This document shows, one piece after another, positions 56,046-64,000 of a DNA stretch of 64,000 bases. Numbering within the stretch: position 1 is the first letter of the stretch; each line of letters starts with the position of its first letter. Origin of the DNA: Deinandra increscens subsp. villosa. Lineage: Eukaryota; Streptophyta; Magnoliopsida; Asterales; Asteraceae. The notes beneath the pieces were generated by a model. The model did not search any database. It saw only the letters and a program-made list of their open reading frames with translations, and had not been told where the DNA came from. The stretch covers positions 114,926,354-114,990,353 of the forward strand of contig JBCNJP010000027.1 in assembly GCA_039602395.1 (NCBI GenBank), read 5' to 3'. The position numbers and the translations under genes are program-made.

Positions 56046-56777
56046 CAAAGAAAATAAAGCAGAACTTCAAACGAACAACAATCAGGTCGGTCTTTCGACA
56101 CGCAAAGAAAGTCCGATCGTTTGACAAAATAAAGAAAATCAAACAAGTTTAAATCTTTGCAAAATGAACACATGTATACACAGTGACTTCTCATTTTCTT
56201 TTTCACATATCTTTTCTTTGATATCATGAGATATGCATCAAGATGTTGTCCACTTGGTCAAGCATTAGTATTTAGTGTTTATCACATCTGAATACTTTCT
56301 GATTTAATGCCGAGTCTACCAAGTACATCAAACACTGATCTTATGGCTTTTTCATCTATTTTATCCATGAGTCAGACATGTAAGCCAATGTACCATCATT
56401 TCCCAATCATGTCGGATACAATTTCTCATTTTTCAATGTTTTTGTATTTTTCTGTTTTTCGATGTTTTTGTATTTTTCAATTTCTCCCCCTTAAAATGAA
56501 AACTCTATTTTTGGATTTTCATTTTAACACAAACAAAAACAAAAAGACGCTATTTGTGGCTTTTCAATTTTCTCCCCCTAAACAACAAACAAAATGCATG
56601 AAAGAAAGAAAATTGACCAATCGATACTGATACCTGTCAGGTTTAGCTTTCAGAAAATTTCAGTGTAGAAAATAATATCACATGCAATTTAAATTAAGAA
56701 ACGCAGCATACTCCTCCATCAGCAACTTTGCAATCACCAATGGGTCTTCTAGGAATACCTGCACACTGGTTTAAAGA
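56046..56777 (-). other. 3' UTR of D, proximal part
   Basis: Between the gag stop and E. It holds stem-loop module 1 (56065-56125, minus), whose apex is GTC-GAAA-GAC, and the anchor block (GGTACATTGGC on minus near 56389; GGTAGACTCGGC near 56317). Homologous to O 6640-7000 and A 40190-40550. Confidence 0.75.
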
Positions 56778-59700
56778 TTAGTACTCAAATGACCCGAAGC
56801 ACACATCTTCTGGTCGACCAGTGTCTTCCTCAAAATCATTTGCAGCTTTGCTGACCACCTTAGGTCGCCACTGCATTTTGACCTTTTCTGTTTTTACCGA
56901 ATCATCATCTTGTGATGAACCTTCAACACTTGAATCAAATTTAAAAAATTGTTTCTTTTTAGATCTAGTGTTAGACGGTGTGGACTCAGTAAAAACTCTG
57001 CCTGATTCATCAATAAATGTGGCAGATTTGTTTGAAAACGATCTTTTACCAGTTTCAGGACAATCCTGTGCCATATGTCCCGTTCGGCGACATTGATAGC
57101 ACAAACGATAAGATCGTTTAGATTGTGGTTTGCCCTGAACTGATGAACACTTTCCAACGGGCTCAGAATTATCAGAAATATCATCAAAAATTTGAAATCG
57201 ATTAGAATGTACCCATTTTGAAGTAGGACTGCGAGGAGTGGAATTTGAACCAGATGAAGACGAACCTTTCACTGTTCGAACTTCACCAGAAGAACTAGTA
57301 GAGGAAGCCTTCGTTTGGATCTTTCCACCGAATCCCTTTTCCATTGTAGATAGGAAGACTTGAGCCAAATAATAAATCTGTTCCAAGCTTGTGTCTCTCT
57401 TAACTTTCAGATCTTTCTTGGGCATATTTTTCTTGATATTCCGTGCACCCTTCTGACCATCACTACCCAAACCACAACGTTTGTAACCCGGTAGCTTAGT
57501 TAAATCAATCGAAGAACTTGAATGACCTGCTTTAGCGGCTTGATTGAAAGAAGCTTTAATATCCTTCAACTTGTTTGCTTCAACCAACTTAGCAACATCT
57601 GTTTCTTTACTCATTTTCTTCTTATCTTCCTCACTATGTTTATCATTAGAACCAGCACTCGTATCTCCCATAAACCCACTAGAAACAAATTTTAATGGAG
57701 ATACACCAACCACATGTTCTTCTTTCTCCTCTTTCTTCTTTGATATCTGAGATTTCTTCAAATCAGACTTCTTCGCAGCAAATTCAGAATAATCACCCGT
57801 TATACCAGAACCTTGAATATCAGCAAGAACATCAGATTCAATAACCGGATGTGGAATCTGGTTATATTCCTCGCTTCCAAAAACCTTCTTGAAGTTCTCA
57901 TCTTTACATAAGTAACTGGTAAACGAATGTGAATTCTTCAAATTATTCAACTGCCTCTTAAGATCCAACACTTCAACATTCAGATCAGATATTGTCTTTT
58001 GAGCTTCACCCAATGCTGTTTCTGATTCAATCAATTGCTCTGAAGCTGTATTAAACCGAAACTTTTCCTGTCGCATCTGATCATGAGCATCACATACTTC
58101 TTGAGTAATTTTCTTGACCCGGCCTTCATGAATCTCAATATTTCGTTTCAACAACTGATTTTCATGTGTCAAAGTCGTAACTTTATCAAGTAAAATTGAA
58201 TGCTCCTTTTGACGATCACTTTCTTTTGCATTAACTTCATCTAACTCTTTCTGAATATCATCATTCATCTGCTGAAGAGAATCCAATTTTGTTTTGGATT
58301 TGCTAAACAAGGCATCAAAATCTTCAATGGCATCTTTTGCTTCATTCTCCCATTTCTCAACACTTTTTACCAACTCTTCATTCTCAGTTTTCAACGTCAG
58401 AAATTTTTCCTTATCTCGAGCAACTATGTCATCCATATTGCTCTTAAGTTTAACAATCTCTTCCATCAACTCATCCTTTTCATTTAATAATTTCTCATTT
58501 ACTTTGCAAATCTCATCAGAATTTTCAACTTTCTTCTGGAAACTTTCTAATTCCGTTTCCTTCAATGTTCTCTCAATCACTAACCCTTCCTTTTCTTGAA
58601 CCAATTCACGAATTTTTCTATCCTTTTCAGCACAAAATTCACAAGTTGACTCATATCCACTAACTTCAGAATCACTGGTTTCAGATGTAGTGATCTCAGA
58701 CGTATACTCACTTGATTCAACTTCAATATTTGCCATTAAAGCCACATGTTGACCATTGATATAACAACACTCGTCTGAGTCGGCACACGTATTGTGAATA
58801 GCAGTCAAAGCAATAGATGACTTGTCAATATGTTTTGACCATTCATCAAATTCTTTATCTACTTCAGCTTGAACCATCATAGCTTTTGCGTCAGGTTTAT
58901 CAGATTTACTCTTATCAGATGATGATTGAGAACATTCACGAGCAAAATGTCCAACCTTTGAACAATTGTAACACTTTACTTTAGATTTATCCAAACCCAA
59001 TTTTCTGTTTCCCGGAACAAATGAATTCTTTCCATGTTTCTTGATAAATCTTCTTCCTTTTTCAACCATCATTGCAAATTGCCAATGCAAATCTAATTCA
59101 GCCAATTGATCATCATCCAGCTGTTCTAACTCAGTTCTACTTAAACCAGCATCACTAACTTGACCAAAAATCGATCCAGATGATGAAGATATAAAAGCAG
59201 ATAATAAAGCAGCCAACTCTTCAGTTGATTGAGCAGTACGAGAAATATTTGACGATTTATCTGGAATGGTAAAATGACAACCTGGAGAATAACCCGAACT
59301 TTCAGTATGTCCAGCAAGAAAAGCTGTTACTGGTGGATTACTGCTAGAAATAGAATGTGACTTTGTTTTAGCATGAACTGTAGCATTATTTTCCCCAAAG
59401 TACAATTCAGGATTTTGAACTGTAGGATGTGCAGATTTCTTCACCAACAATTCCATCTCACGAGCTTGTAATTTGCTAGTTATTTGATTAAATGTCCAAA
59501 CTGAATAACTTGGATCATTTGTCAACATCATCACATAATTTTCCCATTTTTCTGGTAAAGCTTCCAGAATTTTCTCTTTCAATTCATCACTATCTTTCTT
59601 GACTCCAACAACATCAAGTTCATTTATCAAATGTGAAAACCGAGCAATCAAATCTGGAATCTTCTCATTCTCGCAGTGTCTAAAGTTATCAAACTCTTTC

Positions 59701-60128
59701 TTCAACACTTTCTTTCGAGTATTTTTGTATTGATCATTACCTGTACATCGCTCTTCAATAGCATCCCACAATTCTTTAGCCGTTGTATATTGCTTAAATT
59801 GATGCATTAGCTCTTTTGGTAAAGCCATTGTAAGGTAACTATATGTTTTCTTTTCTCGAGCAAACACTTTCCGTTCATCAGCATCAAAACTACTAATCAT
59901 CTTTGGTTTGTTGGGACTTATCATTGGATATTCATATTCTTTCTCAATTGGAATCCAACTCTCAATATCTTGTGAGTAAATGTAAGATTCAAACCGACTT
60001 CTCCAATTGTGATAATCTTCAAGCCTTAGCAATTTAGGAACCTTTTGAGTTGTTCCTATCTCATTATCATAGTTCAGCATGGCTTGCATTGATGTTTGAG
60101 CAGCAGTCATTGCATAAAAATCACTCAT
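56778..60128 (-). CDS. Intact Gag of element D
   Basis: 1116 codons on minus, ATG 60128-60126 (MSDF, aligned with A's start) to the stop at 56778. Copia-type (UBN2-like) Gag domain about residues 35-235 (VPKLLRLEDYHNW); CCHC knuckle CYNCSKVGHFAREC near 379; coiled coil about 480-760 rich in Glu, Lys and Leu; Lys-rich linkers; second knuckle CYQCRRTGHMAQDC near 1007. Expected to form cytoplasmic particles and bind the element's RNA through the knuckles. No stop or shift, unlike O and A, and flanked by identical LTRs, so probably functional. Such proteins are often annotated as host CCHC zinc-finger proteins; the LTR context shows a transposon. Confidence 0.92.
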   Translation of the reverse strand: MSDFYAMTAAQTSMQAMLNYDNEIGTTQKVPKLLRLEDYHNWRSRFESYIYSQDIESWIPIEKEYEYPMISPNKPKMISSFDADERKVFAREKKTYSYLTMALPKELMHQFKQYTTAKELWDAIEERCTGNDQYKNTRKKVLKKEFDNFRHCENEKIPDLIARFSHLINELDVVGVKKDSDELKEKILEALPEKWENYVMMLTNDPSYSVWTFNQITSKLQAREMELLVKKSAHPTVQNPELYFGENNATVHAKTKSHSISSSNPPVTAFLAGHTESSGYSPGCHFTIPDKSSNISRTAQSTEELAALLSAFISSSSGSIFGQVSDAGLSRTELEQLDDDQLAELDLHWQFAMMVEKGRRFIKKHGKNSFVPGNRKLGLDKSKVKCYNCSKVGHFARECSQSSSDKSKSDKPDAKAMMVQAEVDKEFDEWSKHIDKSSIALTAIHNTCADSDECCYINGQHVALMANIEVESSEYTSEITTSETSDSEVSGYESTCEFCAEKDRKIRELVQEKEGLVIERTLKETELESFQKKVENSDEICKVNEKLLNEKDELMEEIVKLKSNMDDIVARDKEKFLTLKTENEELVKSVEKWENEAKDAIEDFDALFSKSKTKLDSLQQMNDDIQKELDEVNAKESDRQKEHSILLDKVTTLTHENQLLKRNIEIHEGRVKKITQEVCDAHDQMRQEKFRFNTASEQLIESETALGEAQKTISDLNVEVLDLKRQLNNLKNSHSFTSYLCKDENFKKVFGSEEYNQIPHPVIESDVLADIQGSGITGDYSEFAAKKSDLKKSQISKKKEEKEEHVVGVSPLKFVSSGFMGDTSAGSNDKHSEEDKKKMSKETDVAKLVEANKLKDIKASFNQAAKAGHSSSSIDLTKLPGYKRCGLGSDGQKGARNIKKNMPKKDLKVKRDTSLEQIYYLAQVFLSTMEKGFGGKIQTKASSTSSSGEVRTVKGSSSSGSNSTPRSPTSKWVHSNRFQIFDDISDNSEPVGKCSSVQGKPQSKRSYRLCYQCRRTGHMAQDCPETGKRSFSNKSATFIDESGRVFTESTPSNTRSKKKQFFKFDSSVEGSSQDDDSVKTEKVKMQWRPKVVSKAANDFEEDTGRPEDVCFGSFEY

Positions 60129-60609
60129 TTTGATGTTTACAATTCTGTCAGCGGATCAACACAGATTGGCGGATCAAATTACTACCAGCGGACCAGATCC
60201 GGATCAGATTTCGTCCGGCGGATCAAATTTCTTACGGGCGGATCAGTTTTGATACGGCGGATCAAAACTGGTACGGCGGACTAGAATTTCCAGCGGATCA
60301 GACTGGTACGCTGCAACTGTCGCGGATCAGCTGATGAAGATTGCTGGGCGGATCAAACGGCGGATCAAAGTGTTCCTCCGGCGGATCAAACTCAGAAAAC
60401 ACCAAACTCGACTGATTTTCACAAAATTTGACAATTGAAGCTAGAAACTGAATCAGTATGATGCGAAAACACTCCAGAAACATTCAGAAATCATTTTTAT
60501 CCTCGGAATCACTCAGAATTATGAAAAATTGATAAAAAAAATAGAAAACCCAAACTTTCTCTCTCTAGAATTTCGAAAACTTACCAAATCACAGCAGTAG
60601 AGCAACCTG
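60129..60609 (-). repeat. Leader of D with GGCGGATCA word array
   Basis: Between primer site and gag ATG. On the + strand CGGATCA occurs about 11 times between 60149 and 60390, usually as GGCGGATCA, plus variants GCGGACCA and GCGGACTA. On the transcript (minus) the word is TGATCCGCC. Spacing is irregular. The same word lies in the LTR U3. The rest of the leader (60391-60609) shows nothing further. Confidence 0.8.
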
Positions 60610-60626
60610 GAATGCTCTGATACCAC
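60610..60626 (-). other. Primer-binding site of D (tRNA-Met type)
   Basis: On minus TGGTATCAGAGCATTCC starts one base after the 5' LTR end. Confidence 0.88.
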
Positions 60627-60627
60627 T

Positions 60628-60985
60628 TGATAAACCACGATATGACCTTACTACAGCATGATTCGGTAATCGGATAACAACGAGAAAGTAAATAAAGCTT
60701 TGCTTTATTGATTCACTTAGAGATTACAATGTAGAGAGAGAAAACACCTTAAGAACACACAGTTAAGAGATATGAAATGACAGAACCAGTTAACTCTCTC
60801 TAACACGAACTATTTATAGTCACTTAGTCACAAGCCAGCGGACCACCAGCGTACCATCTGATACGCCGTACCAACTGGTCCGGCGGATCACTTGATCCGG
60901 CCAGATGACTAGCTAACTCACATAGAAGCTCTTGTCTAGATACAATACACGAGACACAATGTTAGCATAGGAATATGCTCTAACA
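60628..60985 (-). repeat. 5' LTR of D
   Basis: 358 bp, no difference seen from 48103-48460. TATAAATA lies at 60818-60811 on minus. Confidence 0.95.
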
Positions 60986-60990
60986 ATCTC

Positions 60991-62519
60991 CTCATCAACC
61001 GACTCCTCCTCAACTACCACCGGTGATGGACTCTGCAGAACTCTCCCGCTCCTCGTGGTAATGGCATTGACATTCGCGTTGGGGTTTTTGTACGTGCTAC
61101 CAGAAAATTGACCCCCGCGGGAATTCAGCTCCTTGAGCTGTTTCGCAATGTCGCCCACCGAACGTTGTAAATCCAAGAAAGAAGCTTGCTGATTCCTCAA
61201 TAACGTGTCATGCTCCATAAGCTTCTTCTGGGTAGGCTCATCTCGCGTCACTATATGCTGCAGGATCTGGGTCTGGTTGGCTATAAGCTCCCTCACCTCC
61301 TTAAAACTAGACCCGTCATCTCCTCCACCATAGTTATTCCTTGGCAGAAAACCAGGTGGGTTTCCTCCCTCTCTCCATCCTGAATTCTGTCCACTCCTCC
61401 ACACGGACTGGAAAGAATCACCGAACTGGTTTCGGTTTCCAATATAGTCGACTTGCTCAGCATGAGCAAGCGGGCAGTCTCGGGTATCGTGAGTGCCTCT
61501 ACACAGCTCACATTTGGCTTTGATATGGAGTTTGATTTCTTCTAAAGCCCTATAGATGTTCTCTAACTCCTTAGGCGTCATAGTCTCTGAGCCAATGTGA
61601 CTGACACTCCGGGTTGATGTAGACGGTGCGAGTGATCTAGTCGGGGCCAAGGTGGCTCTCTGATCTCCGGGTGTCTGTTGTTCAGCAAGTGCGAAGCTCT
61701 CAAAAAGTGATTTGCATTCGTTAACGGTGAGCTTTTCCATCATATGTCCTCCAGCCGAAATGTTGAACTCCTTCTGAACAGAATAAGGAAGTCCATTGTA
61801 GAACTTTTTATGATCGCCCAGTCCATCAACCCGTGTTGCGGACATTTGCTCAGAAGTGTGTTAAATCGCTCGTATGCGACCGAATAAGGCTCACCGGGGT
61901 CCATCCGAAAGGAGTGGATTTCTTCCCGAGTACATGTAGCTTTGGCTGGAGGATGGTATTTCTTCAGGAATTTTGATTTCAGATCGTCCCAGGTGGCGGT
62001 CGAATTAGGCGGAAGCGTCTCGAGCCACTCGACGGCTCGAGATGTAAGGGAGAATGGAAACAAACACAGATAAATGGTATCGTTCGCGACTCCCGTGAGT
62101 CCGAACGTGTTGCAGATACGAATAAAGCGCGAGATATGCGTCAGTGCATCTTCGTCTTCACGTCCGTGGAACTGGATGGAATTGGTGAGCGCGTTTATGA
62201 CGTGATACGGAACTTGCCAATTGGTGGTGTTGGCAATGTTGGGTTGGGCGATGGCAAACCGAGAGTCGTTGACTCCGGCGCTGGCCTGCTCGTGGACGGT
62301 GCGACGGGCCGCCATGGTGGTAAGATCAGGAAAGGGAATGCGTTTGGTGTCGCGTGGGATTTGTGTGGAAGAAGTGGATGTGCACGCTTTGGAGTGAGTG
62401 GTGGAAAGTATGACTGCCTCAAGTTCCGTTCGAAGTACACGGAACCGTTCACGAATGTCCTTATCGGGATCAGAGAGCGGTGTAAGTTCAGAGGGACCTT
62501 GCGATCGGGTGTGTGGCAT
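60991..62519 (-). pseudogene. Athila-like gag, 5' part, frameshifted
   Basis: Minus strand ATG 62519 (MPHTRSQG, an Athila-type start). Gag capsid domain with AVEWLETLPPNS and KFLKKYHPPAK at about 62050-61950. A shift near 61820-61845 moves to the next frame, which carries FYNGLPYSVQKEFN, the knuckle-like CELCRGTHDTRDCP (about 61520-61475) and a Gln/Asn-rich tail. D's duplication ATCTC ends it at 60990; the reading resumes at 48097. The shift makes the copy defective, but the level of decay is modest. Confidence 0.82.
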
Positions 62520-62677
62520 AAAACAGAAGAAAATTAAAAAAATAAAAATTATAAAAATAAAAATCCTAAAAATCTAGACTCGAAAGCAGAAAATCCTAAG
62601 ACTCTAGACACAGAAAAACCTAAAAGACTCAAAATTTCCTAACAACGACCTAAGTTAATCTTGCTATTGCCAAGTGT

Positions 62678-62695
62678 CCCCGGCAACGGCGCCAA
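62678..62695 (-). other. Primer-binding site of the Athila-like element (tRNA-Asp type)
   Basis: On minus TGGCGCCGTTGCCGGGGA, the usual Athila site complementary to tRNA-Asp, lies five bases from the LTR end. The 158 bases between it and the gag ATG hold nothing further. Confidence 0.9.
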
Positions 62696-62700
62696 AAACT

Positions 62701-64000
62701 TGATGTGTTCGGAACGTACCTAAAATAACTATTAAACCCCAGACCTAACCTAGACCTAGACACACCTAAATTTTACCGAAACTACCTAAACTAGACCGAA
62801 CCCTAAGGCAAGTGTACCTGTCGGATTATAGTAAAGCTAAGGTAAGACCGGAAATATCGAACCCTAGAGACACTCTATGGACAAAATTAACCTAGGACCT
62901 AAAAATGAAAAAATACTGAGTAGAGTGGGTTTTTGATTTGATGACTTAAATTAACTAACTTAGCTAACAACTGACTAACCGCCGAACGCAGGAAACTTTA
63001 GAGAAATTCAGATGCGAAAGAGACACCACCTAAACCTAGAATCCTATTCAACACTCACAGCTCAACTCGGTTCCAACAATCCTGATGGTGGTTAGTTCAC
63101 CTTTTAAGTCCCTCCTAATAGATAATCCTACACTCGGACAAGAGTTCACCTTGTGGGTACTTCCTACTTCAACTAAACTTAACCACCTCTGAACCTAATC
63201 TTGGGTACCTTAAGCTAGCAGGAGCTACCACTAACCAACTGTAAATGATTTGGAATAACAAGCCAGAAAACTAACCTAGGGAATTTCCTTTTGGGAAAAC
63301 TCGTTCATAAGCAATTAACCGACCCGACTACCCAATAGCTATCACCCTTTTAAGTCTATTTAGCTAGCAGCACACAAGATTTAATTAACTAATTATCAAC
63401 TAACCCTATGACCACAATTAAGAAATCACATTAAACTGCAAGTTTGACCCTACAAGTTAACTACTTTACCCAAACTGGAAGACATCCGCACGCAAAGCAA
63501 AGATTAGTCTATAACTAGAAAACTAAATCAAGTACACATATGCATCACCACAGATAGTTAATGGAATGGAAAAGCTCATCATACATCAATCAAATAGCTA
63601 GAACCGAATTAAATTCGTAAACATTAAACATTTGTCATAATGGTTTAGGTGGTGGCGAATTACTTAGCCAACCACCATGATAAGGTCACAAACACAGAAA
63701 AGTTCCACAATTTGTAAACAAAACATGGTCTTGATCAAGAAATTACAAGAATTCAAAAGTAAGGAAGAACCGGGTGAATGGTTTGATGATGATATTGGCT
63801 TCCTGATTGATCTCCCCTTGATTCCAGCCCTTTCCTCCTCTGAAAATCGCCTCTAGTCTCTCTGAATTCGTCTGGAAGTCATCGCCTCTCGAAACTAAAC
63901 CCTTAAGTCGAATTTATAATGATCCCGTTAAGTTTCCGGATTCTGAGGCTGTAGGCGTATCGCCTACAGGTTCTTTTCTCCCAGGCGATACGCCTGGGAC
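62701..64000 (-). repeat. 5' LTR of the Athila-like element (runs off the window)
   Basis: On minus it ends ACACATCA next to the primer site. At least 1300 bp. A TATA-like ATTATAAATTC (minus) lies near 63911-63921, with quasi-palindromes on CGTATCGCC words just upstream at 63949-63998. Contains no gene. Confidence 0.8.

Larger units (their letters stand above)
48103..60985 (-). mobile_element. Gag-only LTR retrotransposon D, young
   Basis: Two 358-bp LTRs (48103-48460 and 60628-60985), identical by eye, flanked by ATCTC at 48098-48102 and 60986-60990. On the minus strand: 5' LTR, primer site, word-rich leader, one intact gag frame of 1116 codons, a 3' UTR homologous to those of O and A, polypurine tract, 3' LTR. 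There is no pol, so it must borrow protease, reverse transcriptase and integrase. Element E interrupts its 3' UTR. It lies in a minus-strand Athila-like element. Confidence 0.95.

Noticed and set aside
56778..60128. A host gene for a CCHC zinc-finger regulator
   Set aside because: It is the gag of an LTR-bounded unit with target duplication, and homologues O and A have the same context.

Overview
The window is plant nuclear DNA made entirely of LTR retrotransposons and their debris. I found no ordinary host gene, rRNA, tRNA or CRISPR. Plant-type evidence: Ty1/copia, Tekay-like chromovirus, Tat-like and Athila-like Ty3/gypsy elements, initiator-tRNA-Met primer sites, a hAT-type MITE, AT-rich introns and TATA boxes. 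A eudicot fits; the gag-only families remind me of Asteraceae, but that is memory and low confidence.

Left half (1-42498): a nest up to four levels deep. The outer element O is a gag-only (TR-GAG) retrotransposon whose 5' LTR lies off the left edge. A gypsy-type solo LTR (1921-5196, target duplication GAAAG) splits its gag. A second, same-family element A (7503-41771, duplication ATAGT) sits in O's 3' UTR. Inside A's leader is copia element B (8252-25941, duplication GGTCC). B carries a hAT-type MITE in its 5' LTR (8335-8878) and a Tat-like Ty3/gypsy element G (10684-21116, duplication CAGAT). A's gag is separately split by T, an apparently intact Tekay-like chromovirus (27452-38145, duplication AAAAT). 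LTR divergence dates the layers: A is old, B about 2.6 %, G one mismatch in 623 bp, and T's LTRs differ mainly by one 13-bp unit.

Middle (42499-48102): the 3' end and LTR of an Athila-like element on +, a minus-strand gypsy-type LTR fragment, then decayed minus-strand Athila gag-pro. Right half: gag-only element D on minus (48103-60985, duplication ATCTC), with LTRs identical by eye and an uninterrupted 1116-codon gag, interrupted in its 3' UTR by small non-autonomous element E (49434-56040, duplication AACAC). D itself sits in a minus-strand Athila-like element whose gag, primer site and 5' LTR fill 60991-64000.

What most deserves attention: (1) tandem stem-loop modules between coding region and 3' LTR in O/A/D, E and G, with conserved inner sequence but changing, still complementary arms, as expected of structured RNA, and less certain counterparts in the Athila-like element and B; (2) an intact four-exon antisense gene of 519 codons in G; (3) short words iterated in leaders and U3 regions, one of them (CTTAGCGAACTTG) shared by the unrelated elements T and E; (4) recent gag-only elements that must use enzymes supplied by another element.
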